Below are positions 11,561-21,256 of a stretch of DNA of 64,000 nt, one piece after another; positions within the stretch are counted from its first letter, which is position 1; each line of letters starts with the position of its first letter. Position numbers and translations under genes: made by a program. The notes beneath the pieces are model-generated. The model searched no databases. It saw only the letters and a program-made list of their open reading frames with translations, and was not told the DNA's origin. Location: contig JAQJVL010000030.1 of assembly GCA_035578905.1 (NCBI GenBank), forward strand, positions 2,509,801-2,573,800, in the 5' to 3' direction. This DNA is from Stictocephala bisonia (taxonomy: Eukaryota; Arthropoda; Insecta; Hemiptera; Membracidae).

Positions 11561-11724
11561 TATGTAATTTGGAAGTGTATTATGTTAAATGCGTTGTTAT
11601 TTGTTTTAAACCAATTTAGAATTTTTCTTTTTTAAAGGTTTTTCTAATTGCTTTATTAAGTCGTGGTAATTTAATAAAAAACTATTTAAGGGTGCTCAGT
11701 TATTGCTTTTTATTATAACATTAT

Positions 11725-12173
11725 ATATATTGCAAATCTACGGTACTTTGGTTGCACCTTCTTACTAGCTATTTTGATTACATTGTAAGGCCTCAGATGT
11801 CTCAAGTAGAAAATTATAATTGTTATTTGTTTATTCTCTCTTTCGACTTTGTTCTTTTCTTCTTCTTCATATTTTAAAAATGAAATATAAAATAGCATTA
11901 ACAAAGCATTTACCTAATTTGATCTAGGATATATTAAAATTGCGTTCTCTTTTATAATATCATGTACAAATCTAAATAACGCTGGTTCTATGTACGTTTT
12001 CTTTTATGTAAAAGTTTGGATTATGACATGGGTATGGTGACAATACGTTTTGAAAGATGTAGCTTCTACTTCAACCTCAGGTGGCTAGTATCGTGACAGT
12101 ACAAATTTAAAGTTCTGCTGTACATCTTGGATTGGTGAACTTTAAATCTAGTTTCAAAAAAATACAAATATTA
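11725..12173. other. No gene recognised
   Basis: AT-rich sequence with a 63-codon unrecognised minus-strand frame at 11713-11904. Nothing else is supported. Confidence 0.5.
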
Positions 12174-12219
12174 TGGTGATCGATTTCGGGGAAAAAACAC
12201 TTTTACCATCCTCAGACCA
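12174..12219 (-). ncRNA. Hammerhead-like motif, best conserved copy
   Basis: Minus strand: TGGT, CTGAGGA, T, a hairpin closed by GG/CC, GAA, palindrome ATCGAT, C, ACCA. TGGT and ACCA pair fully as a stem I, CTGAGGA fits the CUGANGA core, and the residue after the palindrome is C, which fits the cleavage site. Stem III (ATCGAT) and stem I differ in sequence from the copies at 11041 and 37162 but keep the pairing. The extra T before stem II is the main deviation from a textbook hammerhead. No coding relic is visible next to it, so it may be a solo terminal repeat. Confidence 0.5.
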
Positions 12220-12789
12220 GAGTGATCTACAAAGGAAAGGGATTCATAAACTAACACATAATCTGATTTCTTTAAAACTATAATTCCAATATACTTTATT
12301 GGGTATGATTTTGACTAATAATCTATTTTAATTCTGTAATAAATCCGCTTCCGGATTGTTTAAAAAAATTGTAATCATTAGAATGTGTTATCTCGTATTT
12401 ACAATCTTTAAGTCAAGTTTTTAGATTTTTAGCATTAAATGTTACATTTTTTTAAAAGCATAATGTATTGGCTATTTAACATTTATTTTAAAATTAAATT
12501 AAGTAAATATGTTACGATACAAGATAATGGTAAAATATTTTATGACGTTTATCATAGTAGCTCTTATGGGTGCAATACAAAATGGCCGACTGGTACAGCA
12601 GTCAACAAGGTAGTTCGATTGTACGCGTGTAATGTTGAAGTTAAACATACAACAATGTAAAGTATCAATTTTATAAGCATTACTCAAAATAAAAGTAATA
12701 GTTACTTATATGAGTAACTTTGTACTAATTTTGAAATAAATTCAGTCAAATCCATATTATTTTAGTTTATTGGTCAACCTTCTTTAACA

Positions 12790-12835
12790 CTTGAGAACGA
12801 AGAGTGGCTGCATCTCTCGAAACGTAAGTTTAAAC
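12790..12835 (+). other. PLE-type terminal motif, second subtype
   Basis: CTTGAGAACGAAGAG, a loop, CTC, GAAACGT. A GAG/CTC stem sits directly before GAAACGT, as in the motif at 48003. The left box is TTGAGAACG instead of CTGAAGAT. Similar left boxes occur at 23559 (+) and 31797-31850 (-). I treat them as a second subtype of the same terminal-repeat family. Confidence 0.4.
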
Positions 12836-12839
12836 ACAC

Positions 12840-14009
12840 GAACAGGAAATCTCCAGTGATGTACATCAATATATGTGTATCACCAACAGTACAACTTCAC
12901 AATAATACATGTTTAGAAGTAGAAAACTATTGTGAACATAAGAATAATAATTTTTACTATATTAAAGAAGGTGACTTAAATAAAAAGTCCTTCAGTTTAA
13001 TATAGCTATTTTATAATGACTAGTGTGTATGGTTACTTGGTCGTTAACTTATATTAGGTAATAAAAACTAAGTTATTTCGACGTAAGCTCTAAATCACTT
13101 TTATTACCCTGTTTATAAACTTGCAGCAAACTATAAGCTACAATTCTAGTTTTAACTTACTTAAAGTGCAGTAAACGTTTATTACATTCCAATATTCGAT
13201 GTTTAGGTGGCGTTAAATTTATGTAGCGCAAGGGACTTTGCGCAATCTCTTACTGAAGACACAACGTATTGCATTTTACCATTTATTGTAGTTAAATATT
13301 TGTAAGTTACAACAAAAAATATCTTCACTCATTTTAAAACTATTCCTTTAGTAAAAAATTATATAATTAGTTTCAGTGGTTAAATTCAACAATTGTGACT
13401 CGATTCGTTGAAAACGCTGATTCAGGGATAAGTTCTTCTGCGCCATTATTTAAATGACATTATGCCGGTTCAGCCTCCCTCGCTACCCACACCCCCCCCC
13501 CATGCTACGCACCCCCAAACGTCAAGGCTTACTGCAGGCACATCTATCAAGTGACGTATTGGATGAAGCTCATTTCGCCATTTTTCCCCAAAGTACGACA
13601 CACATTAGTAGACCCAAAACAGCACCATCACTTACTACTACATATTTTGTTATCGTAGCTATTATCTTAATCTTACATTAGATTGTTATAAACCTTACAA
13701 TAAACCCTATAATTTGTAATTTTTTATTTTCAAAATATTATAAATCCTTTATTTGGATTTAATTCTTGAAATATTTAGAGCATTGTATTTTTTTTACGTT
13801 TTAATATGATGCTTTTATTTCATGCTAGTTTTAGAGATTTGTTTTTATGATTTTTCGGAAGTAAGACTACAGTAATTGCTCCAATATAATTGTTATAGTT
13901 GATGCTTTTTTCAGTTATGTTGGTTTTTTCAGACACAGCTTGGTTATTACGATTTATCAATGCATTCTCTATGGTAAAGGATATGTTTGTTCGTAAAAGT
14001 TAGCAGAAA
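12840..14009. other. No gene; one dispersed C-rich repeat
   Basis: No recognised gene. A C-rich patch at about 13465-13640 (C10 at 13492) resembles 29985-30110 in block order: GCCTCCC, a C run, TACTGCAG, CATCTATCAAG or CATCCATCAAG. The two are probably old copies of one repeat. The 75-codon frame at 13454-13681 lies inside it and is not recognised. Confidence 0.45.
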
Positions 14010-14117
14010 CATTAAGAGGACGCCTTGACTGTACTAATATAACTGAGCATAAAACCTATTGCCTACAATCTCCTCAGCATTTTGTCCCCAAGTAGCTGGT
14101 TTACAACACTGCGCCAC
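14010..14117 (-). mobile_element. SINE family 2 head fragment
   Basis: Minus strand begins GTGGCGCAGTGTTGTAAACC, then the shared CAGCTACTTGGGGACAAA block and ATAGGTTTTATGCTC. This is the tRNA-like head shared with copies at 20845, 32020 and 52737. GTGGCGCAGTG resembles a Pol III A box. The rest of the roughly 400-bp element is missing. Confidence 0.6.
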
Positions 14118-14523
14118 AAGTGGTACTGTATTACAATGCAGTGAAATTGTAAGTTTTATCGAATAGCGTGAGTACTTTATTCTAAAAAGTCCAGCTGTAA
14201 TTTTAACTCACTATGAACACATTGTACGCTCAACAGAGGTCTCACTTCACAGTACTTTGTTGTGCAACGTCTACATCGGTGCTCCGTGACCCATTAAACG
14301 CAAAATGAATGTAAAGCGGGTACTGCCGTCTGATGATTAAGCTGTGTGGCATTTATATTTTCATAACTGCCATTTTAATTTTGAAGTAAATTTTAAATGT
14401 TATCATATAGGTAGATCCGCCTTTTTATAAAGTATCTTCGTACCGATTTTCATGACTATCAACTGTCATGATTGGCTGTAGGCGTGTCACAAACAACTAA
14501 TGAAATCAAAGGTCGAGTTTTTC

Positions 14524-14667
14524 TAACTTCACTTGCCAGTTCACATGGGCCCACAGGCATGTGCGTGAACTTTATTCAACGAGTGAAGTACCGACCTTTG
14601 GCTCCAAGGATTCGAACCTTGGACCTTGCCCTCCGCAGACCTTGCCTTAGCCACTCAGCCACCACAA
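14524..14667 (-). mobile_element. tRNA-derived SINE, family 1
   Basis: On the minus strand the head has an A-box-like TGGCTGAGTGG (14651-14661) and a perfect B box GGTTCGAATCC (14608-14618), about 40 bp apart. These are followed by a non-tRNA body with AGTGAAGTTA at its end. A second copy lies at 45671-45823 with high identity over the whole length, and a diverged one at 17436. The head-plus-body layout and multiple copies mark it as a SINE transcribed by Pol III, not a functional tRNA gene. The 70- and 76-codon frames across it are shadows. Confidence 0.85.
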
Positions 14668-14733
14668 TTAAAACAGAGATCGACTTTATTTTTAAATTTT
14701 GATAAAAATTAAGTATTTGATTCAAGAATTGTT

Positions 14734-14880
14734 GGACATTTTCCATAATTTCGTGAAGAAACACTACTCGACTTGGAACAACCTTCACTTTTTCAATTAT
14801 TAAATTAAATTAACCTATAATCATAAGTTCCAAGTCGAAACATTGTGTAAGTTTTCTTCACGAAATTATTGGAAATGTTC
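14734..14880. repeat. Imperfect inverted repeat, about 50-bp arms
   Basis: The arm at about 14734-14780 contains AATTTCGTGAAGAAA and CGACTTGGAAC. The reverse complement of 14828-14880 has the same two blocks in order. The central 45 bp is not paired. It could be a small foldback element, or inverted terminal-repeat pieces as at 10983-11724. No target duplication is visible. Confidence 0.65.
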
Positions 14881-15516
14881 TTGTCCGTCCTGAGATCACT
14901 TGTTAAAAAACACTGTAGTTAAAAGTATTATAATATTTGAAAATAAAAATACACACTTACATGCCCAGATACCACTCAATGTTTTATTTACGCTCTGTAA
15001 CACAAATATAATTTAAATCTTCTTAGATATGTACTCGATTAATTTACAATTTTGCAATATTTTAACGCAGCTCACATCATTGTAACAAACGAAGTGCACA
15101 ATGGAATAAAAATGTACACAGTGATAAACGACATCTGTGATAACTGCTATTATATAAGACCATAAAGCCGGATAAAGGGCCTTCAAAATGTAATCTGCAG
15201 ACAGTAAAAAGACATTAACTGGAACATCGTAGCGCCAGCTGTCCTTATCTCCACGGATAATGTTCTTGCATGGGAATACGTCGCGAAAACTGTACGTCGT
15301 GAAATAATCGTGAAAAGTAGTGCTGTAAATTTAAATATTAATGCCTTCAGGGTAGTAGTACTCCTGTTTGCATAGTTTATATTTTAATGTAATATATCAA
15401 TGGTGATTTACATTGGTAATAAGGTTATGGAGGTAGTTTGTTGATAGTTTTTCATATTTGATTGTTTTTTTACCGTTTCATACGAAAACCCAAATTAGAG
15501 ATTCTTTACTTTGTCA
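14881..15516. other. No gene recognised
   Basis: AT-rich sequence without a recognisable gene or repeat. Confidence 0.5.
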
Positions 15517-15600
15517 CCAGGGGAGTCCTCTGCACGCTTCGCGTGCCAACCCCATCGCTCGATTTGCTTGTGTATATATTTTTTCACAAATATCGCTTTT
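15517..15600 (-). mobile_element. Helitron 3' end, minus strand
   Basis: Read on the minus strand, a perfect hairpin GCACGC-GAA-GCGTGC (15532-15546) is followed by 11 nt and CTGG, then T. A hairpin about 11 nt before CTRR and insertion next to T is the known signature of a Helitron 3' end. The same hairpin ends copies at 34948-34962 and 39089-39103. The body extends to higher coordinates, but I cannot place its 5' TC end, so it may be truncated. Helitrons move by rolling-circle replication; no Rep/helicase coding is present, so this is non-autonomous. Confidence 0.75.
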
Positions 15601-16407
15601 GCATAAATTTAATAATGCAAAAAACCTTTAAGGTTGTTACGTGTTATAGTGACTACTTAACGTTAAACTAAATTATACTAGAGGTTAGGTGTGTGCACCA
15701 TCACTTATAAAAAATGTTCTTTAGAAGTCGAACACTTGCAAGTGGGTGTGCCGCTATTTTCTGTACCTATGTACGTAATATATCGGCAAATGAAAACATG
15801 TACAATAAGCTCTCTCAAGTTTATGATAAGTTGTTGGGGGACTTTTTTTTTAGTATCCCTAAACTTATATTGCATACACAAATAAAAGTAGAATAGCTAT
15901 TATCATTAACAACACTTTTAACAATCTTCTCCAGCGAACATTTTGTCACACTCGAGCCTCCGACCTTCTGCCTGGTGTTGACTTTGTAACTATTTGTAGC
16001 TCTGTTAACTATTAGAAAACTATTTGTCGTCTGTCCGTCCGTCCTCAAACCATTGTGTAATTTGAACAATCTTGGGTGCGTTCGTCAGTAGCTCAAGCCT
16101 GCGTTTGTAGTCGAACATTGCTTCGCTTTAAAACGATTCTCAATTAAATTTTTTAACATACGTATTTCAAATTCCAACATGCTTTATAAGATAAGTGAGA
16201 CTTACAAAAATATATATATCTTAAGTAAGAAAAGAAAATTAGGAGTAATGTATGATCTCAGGGGGCTTTAAACAATTCAGTTCCCATTACAATAAAGCTC
16301 AAGTTTAAAATGGTATGTCCATAAATAAAGATGTTCAGTGATCTTTTTTTGTAGTTAGTAATTGCCTTATAAATAATCAAATCCAATATAGCAGCAGCTA
16401 CTGGCTC
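15601..16407. other. No gene recognised
   Basis: May include the body of the Helitron ending at 15517. The short open frames at 15691-15885, 15714-15896 and 15821-16069 are not recognised. Confidence 0.45.
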
Positions 16408-17156
16408 TAGGGGTGGCAAATATTTTAAACATATCGATATATCGCAAACGAAATATTGATTCAACGATAGTATCGACAGAAAAATACCGATATATAGGGT
16501 AACCGATAATTCGAATTGTAAATTATTTATCTGTATAAAATTATGTATTCTTATGTCATGACCAAAAATACCCTCACGTTTTGCTGTCACAATTTAGGAT
16601 AGCATACTGAATTTAAAAATTAAATACATTTATTTACACGAAAAACGTTATGGTCTGTGGGGTTAATTGAAAATATTCAAAATGAGAATTATTACACATT
16701 TAATTTTTACGTTGATTGTAAAAAAATAATGTAATAATATTCCACCCGTTCCAACCACTAGTCTACAATAAACTATATTTTAGTGCGTTAACCTGTCGTA
16801 AAAAACTAAATTAAGTTACTTTATTTTTTCAATGCATGTTTAGTAGGCAGAAGAGGCAATTTTATTTGTGTTTTTTTCGAATCGAGATGATTTTAAGGAG
16901 GGATAATAACGTCAATATTTAGTGATATGTTATATCGGACCAAAATATCGATATCGCCGATATTATCGAAAGAAAATATCGATACATATTTATCGATATT
17001 TCCGAAATATCGATACATATTTATCGATATTTCCGAAATATCAAAACGTATTTATCGATATTTCCGAAATATCGAAACGTATTTATCGATATTTCCGAAA
17101 TATCGAAACGTATTTATCGATATTTCCGATATATCGATATACCGTTGCCATCCCTA
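16408..17156. mobile_element. Non-autonomous hAT-like element, copy 1
   Basis: It starts TAGGGGTGGCAAA and ends TTGCCATCCCTA, short terminal inverted repeats of the type seen in hAT elements. Both subterminal regions are packed with ATCGATAT motifs. The interior matches the copy at 28947-29648 (for example GTCTGTGGGG versus GTCTGGGGTC, and CGAATCGAGATGATTTT versus CGAATCGTGATGATTTT). No transposase frame exists. I cannot see matching 8-bp target duplications, so the hAT assignment rests on the termini and could be wrong. Confidence 0.7.
16980..17135 (+). repeat. 31-bp subterminal repeats inside the hAT-like element
   Basis: Five tandem units containing TTTATCGATATTTCCGAAAT, with GATACATA or GAAACGTA between. 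They are dense in ATCGAT and could be subterminal transposase binding sites, as known for hAT elements, though that is inference. The copy at 28947 has only one or two such units. The 114- and 76-codon frames here are translated repeat. Confidence 0.85.
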
Positions 17157-17435
17157 GGTACAGCGGTGAGTCTTGTGTGAAGTTGGTGTGCCGCCTGGAG
17201 ACAGAAGGAAGTCATTTATACGTTGTCTCACAGACAAATAGACTTCAACACGTGGTCGAGACTTGAGGCCTGATTTATCGCTCAGATCTTCCGACCAGAT
17301 GGTAACTAGTGGCTTTCAATTGGCTATCCTACATCAAAATGGACTGCTGCGTCACAAGTATCTACAGGTTAATAATAAAATTAATTTCATGACTAAATCA
17401 TCACTAATAAAATTAGTACACAGACAATTATTATC

Positions 17436-17535
17436 TGTCATGTGGTGAAATCTTTGAGTCCAAAGTATGTGGTTCGAATTCTCGATAGATCTAAAGGTCT
17501 GTACTTTACTACTGTAGTTGAATAAAGCTCAAACC
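17436..17535 (+). mobile_element. Diverged SINE family 1 fragment
   Basis: A B-box-like GGTTCGAATTC (17471-17481) preceded by AGTCCAAAG and followed by TCTGTACTTTACT and GAATAAAGCTCAA. This parallels the family 1 order: B box, GGTACTTCACT, AATAAAGTTGA. The A box is not clear. It is an old fragment in the opposite orientation to the other two copies. Confidence 0.55.
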
Positions 17536-17539
17536 TATA

Positions 17540-18363
17540 AAAACTAGCGAGCTAAGTTGTCCATTTTCATTTTAGTAATTAAAATTTTTATCACTTCATT
17601 TTCAACCTGACAATACGGAAGTATTTTTATTTTTTAATATTTCAAATCCCACCCATATCAAAATTGAGTAAATAAAACAAATACGGTATTAATATTATTT
17701 ATGAATATTTATAAATAACTTATTTTCAACGTTGTCTACAATATTATTACCAAGTACAGAAACCTGGTCATCATATCTGTGTTTGACAATTTAATTGACT
17801 TTTAACACTAGATCGACAAGTGCGTAAATTAAAAAGAAGCATTTTTACATGTCAGTTTTAGGTATTTTCAGTGGATACAAATGTAGGATTAGTATACCAA
17901 ATATGAAATATTTGTTAATTATAGACAATTACAGTTATATTTGAAGCCATCGTAACAAGTTGCATGCGTCGAGTTATGTATGAAAATCGTAGGCTATTCT
18001 TTGAAATTACACATATTTAAGAAGTTTACAAATGTTTAATTTATTGAAAAATTAAAACAGAAGACAATAAACTAAAAACCCCTTTATATCACAAAAAACA
18101 TTTAGGGAGAACAGAAGACAATAAACATTTAGGGAGAAATGTTTAAATTATTTTTCCAACTATCTTGAATACGAAAATTTGGAATTATTTCATCTTTACC
18201 TGAAGATAAAAATTACAAAAAAGAGAAAATGTGCAATTTTCTAAAAATGAACAATTATCAAAATAACTAATTCAAAAATTAAAGAGAGGAAATAAATCTA
18301 AGAAAGCATGCAATACCCAAGATAATGAAAACAAACCTATAACAACCAAAAAATTTAAATTAA
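17540..18363. other. AT-rich, no gene; possible decayed PLE upstream part
   Basis: Nothing recognisable. It precedes a GIY-YIG relic on the same strand and might be the eroded 5' part of that element, but I see no reverse transcriptase motifs. A short duplication of CATTTAGGGAGAA occurs near 18100-18140. Confidence 0.4.
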
Positions 18364-18700
18364 TCAACAAACAATGCTGTATACAAAATTAACTGTGAAT
18401 GCAATAAAACATATTTCCGCCAAACGTCAAGACCTGTTAAAACAAGCATAAAAGAACATATATTGTACAAATTTAATGTAGTAATGTACAATTGTAAATA
18501 TTGGACAATCAAAATTAGGTGAGCACGCTATAAATAACAGGAATGATATTAAATTTGAATAGTTCACTATTGTATATAAAAACAAAATAAATAAAAAAAG
18601 GGGTAAAAAGAGAAATAAAATTGAAAGTCTTTTACTTCATTAAAAAAGATGATCTATTAATTTCAATAACATATTTTTACCCATTATTAGAGATTAATTA
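18364..18700 (+). pseudogene. Second GIY-YIG relic, PLE-like C-terminus
   Basis: 18370-18522 translates as NAVYKINCECNKTYF, RQTSRPVKTSIKEHI and so on to a stop. This lines up with the GIY (AVY here), Cys pair, YIG (YFR here) and EH segments of PLE endonucleases. A shift of one frame continues with SKLGEHAINNRNDIKFE (from 18509), the conserved EHA/EHS helix region, and in-frame stops follow. YIG to YFR removes key catalytic residues. It differs from the copy at 11169-11560 (CEC spacing, no SDCP), so it is a different and older PLE lineage. LINE-type GIY-YIG elements are an alternative. Confidence 0.6.
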
Positions 18701-19645
18701 TAAAAAAAACATATAATTAAAACTCTTGTACTTAATTTGATCAATTTACCTATTTATTTTGGTTAATTTCACAAATTCTATATTTTAAACACATGCTTTA
18801 TATTTTTGTTAAATTATTAAATATGTTTAATTTAAAACCATCGAAATTCCACCAAGTACCGAATGAAGAAAAAATCGTATTCCATATATTTCTACTTGAA
18901 ATTTTAAACAAAATCATATCGTTAAACATTTTGTACATTTTAATTTTTAATAGCACTTTGAAATATCATTTTCCTACATGAGTTGCCATAGTATACTTAG
19001 TATGGAAATACTTTTAGTGCTCCAACATAAAATATTCATTTACACCATATGTTACTTTGTAAGTGAAGGTGAAAGCATAAATTGAAACCATTACCACCTA
19101 AATGTGACTCAGTTATGGCAAAACAATCCATTAGTAATGGCACGGTTGTTTTACTACAAGCTGCAAAATGGTGTGCAATTTCGTTTCAGCCGCAATTATA
19201 GGCTTTGAAAGTACATTAATCAATTGATTTAATGTGCCCAGTAAAAATACATACTTACGTTAATTCCATTACAGGTTATTTCGGCCGTGAATTCAGCTTT
19301 TGAGCTGCGACTAATTAATGCTATGTTTCACCATAACATTGATTCATTGCAAACATAATATTAAACATGTAGTAATATGTGTATTAAATGGGTGCCAGTT
19401 TAGCTTTTTATCATTATTGACCTTTCAAATGACACCTCAAGTGTTGAAATATAAACATTACGAACCAAATTCTTGAAATAGAAAACCATGTTTTGCCGTT
19501 TATCGTTAGAGGCAAGAAAGCACCGATAAAATATTCCACACACATCCTCCTACGTATTGAATGTACACAGCAACATTTGAAACCCTTATTTTTTTGCTGT
19601 GGCAACAAAAATTCCTCTCTGAATACAAAATTGAAATTTGTACAA
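18701..19645. other. No gene recognised
   Basis: AT-rich. The 62-74 codon frames at 18793-18981, 19414-19608 and 19493-19717 are not recognised. Confidence 0.5.
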
Positions 19646-19735
19646 ACAAACCTGTTTGTGAGATTCGAATCAATTAATTACCGAAACTCGTCTGTGGCCC
19701 ATCAACTGCATTATTGATGGCGTCATGTTTGAACA
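19646..19735 (+). repeat. Dispersed repeat, mate at 39222-39320
   Basis: Both copies carry AAACAAACCTGTTTG, then ATTAATTACCG, CGTCTGTGG, CCATCAAC and ATTATTGAT in the same order and orientation, with indels between. It is an unclassified interspersed element about 90-100 bp long. Confidence 0.6.
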
Positions 19736-19919
19736 CAATGGACGCCGTTCTGCATGACCAGTCAGTCAGATGCATCTCTGAGTTGTGTTTCACGTCAGCT
19801 CTTTAGGGAAAATTAGATATTTCCTAACAAATTAGTAAATGCATTCTCGATATTCACGTACATGACAATGATTAGTACCATATAGTAATGATAGTAAAAA
19901 GTCTGGATACAATATTTAG

Positions 19920-20150
19920 TCATACAATATCATCCTGTATGGCAGGGAGGACTACCGAACTGGGAGACACAGAACGGTGGTCCATGAACGACTGCCTTCC
20001 CAGGCGGGAGTTCATTTTGTCAACAGGTTGCCTAACGCAATCAAAAGTGCCACAATGCCCAAGGTATTCAAAACTCGTCTGAAAACGTTTCTGATTGATA
20101 ACGCTTTCTACAGTACCGACGAGTTCATGGCACATGAATGGGGGATCTAA
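19920..20150 (+). pseudogene. LINE ORF2 C-terminal fragment
   Basis: A 76-codon frame with DYRTGRHRTVVHERL, PSQAGVHFVNRLPNAIK, FKTRLKTFLID and YSTDEFMAHEW, ending at TAA 20148-20150. The N/R-LP...K...FKTRLK...F pattern is typical of the tail after the reverse transcriptase in Jockey/CR1-like non-LTR retrotransposons. An in-frame TAG at 19917 and the missing RT domain show a 5'-truncated copy, as usual for LINE insertions. The 3' UTR follows to about 20290, then an AATAAA and a TTTA-rich tail up to about 20350. A related tail is at 25022-25144. The overlapping 64- and 71-codon frames are shadows. Confidence 0.75.
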
Positions 20151-20373
20151 TTGGCTGACTGACTAGGGGCTAGACTGGGATAATCCGAATAAAAGGGAGC
20201 CTGTATGAAAAATAAATTGTATGTTTGAATGAGATTTTCATGTTAGTATGAATGGAAAATGTTAGCTATAAATATTAACTATGACGATTGCCATACAATT
20301 ATATATTGTTTTAAGCAATAAACCTATTTATTATTTATTTATTTATTATCCTAAACATATTCATTTAGTTGAT

Positions 20374-20392
20374 CTGTGTGTGTGTGTGTTTT

Positions 20393-20429
<37 letters not shown>
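20374..20429. repeat. (GT)n followed by a 36-base T run
   Basis: About eight GT repeats, TTTTG, then 36 uninterrupted T from 20394 to 20429. It may be the A-tail of a minus-strand retroposon, but no element body is recognised beyond it. 20540-20815 is pyrimidine-rich. Confidence 0.9.
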
Positions 20430-20432
<3 letters not shown>

Positions 20433-20844
20433 GCTTCTATTCACTTTTTACATTGCAAAATATTCACAAGTAGGTAAATCAAGGTTCTCCGGTAATAGAG
20501 ATTTATTTTTCGAAATTGTCCCACCACACTATAGAAAATCGTTCTCCTTCGTTTTGTTACAGTAGCCTTTTCCGTCGTCCATCGATTGGCATCTTCGTCT
20601 TCTTTTCTTTCTACTTCCTTCTTCTACCATTCATTCAATTACTGCCACAATAAACAGTCGTTTCTCATTGTACGTCCACACCAACTTCTTACAACTTCAT
20701 CTATTTACCTCCTCTCCTACAAAATCTCTTACCTTCCTATCTTACACCCTCCATCCTCCTCCATATACACATTTCCACTACCACTATTCCTCCATTAATT
20801 CTACTATATAAACATTGTTAATTTTGCTTATTTATGATTCGTAA

Positions 20845-21256
20845 CATAAGACAATAAATCTTATATTGCCGACACAACTTTATGTTTATTTTAAGACGAA
20901 TATGAATTATTATCAGATTGTGGATGACCTGTGTAGTCTGGTTACTAACTGAGTTATACTGTTCCTCAGAAAGGGCCATTAAATAATAGTCCAATAGCCT
21001 AAGGGACCTACGTACGTGGAATCCGAACCACGTAGTGTTAGTCTGATTTTCAGCTAATTGACTATCAAGATACTCAGATCTCTCCACTACACAACATTCA
21101 ATGTGGACACTCCAGACTTCTCCAGTAGTGTCTATGTTGATGGCAACCACTGATCGGATGACATGTCGGTATTAAGAGGACCGAGTATAGAACCTATCGC
21201 CTACAATCTCCCAAAACACTTTGTCCCCAAGTAGCTGGGTTACAACACTGTGCCAC
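20845..21256 (-). mobile_element. SINE family 2, near full-length copy
   Basis: Minus strand starts GTGGCACAGTGTTGTAACCC with an A-box-like head, then CAGCTACTTGGGGACAAAGT and ATAGGTTCTATACTCGG, a body with GTCTGGAGTG, and a downstream block with GTGGTTCGGATTCCACGT. Length is about 410 bp. Related copies lie at 14010, 32020, 36868, 52737, 54723 and 57115. The 110-codon minus-strand frame at 20818-21150 lies inside the body. Its frame is broken in the other copies I compared, so I do not treat it as a gene. Confidence 0.7.

Larger units (their letters stand above)
10983..11724 (-). mobile_element. Penelope-like element remnant with 65-bp perfect inverted ends
   Basis: 10983-11047 and 11660-11724 are perfect 65-bp inverted repeats containing AACTGAGCACCCTTAAATAG. 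Between them the minus strand carries the C-terminal GIY-YIG part of a PLE, followed, in PLE order, by a terminal repeat with the CCGAAACCGGTC motif. PLE terminal repeats (pLTRs) are known in inverted as well as direct arrangement, so this looks like a 5'-truncated copy flanked by inverted pLTR pieces. Arm identity suggests the insertion is young or the arms have been homogenised, yet the coding part is broken. I see no target-site duplication. Confidence 0.8.

Noticed and set aside
14524..14667. Possible tRNA gene on the minus strand
   Set aside because: A and B boxes are present, but a non-tRNA body follows, a second full copy exists at 45671-45823, and the acceptor stem is not convincing. 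SINE fits better.
16258..17266. Frames of 76-114 codons across the hAT-like element
   Set aside because: They read through ATCGAT-rich termini and subterminal repeats. None shows transposase motifs.
20818..21150. 110-codon minus-strand frame
   Set aside because: It lies within a SINE family 2 copy, and the other copies I compared have stops or shifts in the same region.
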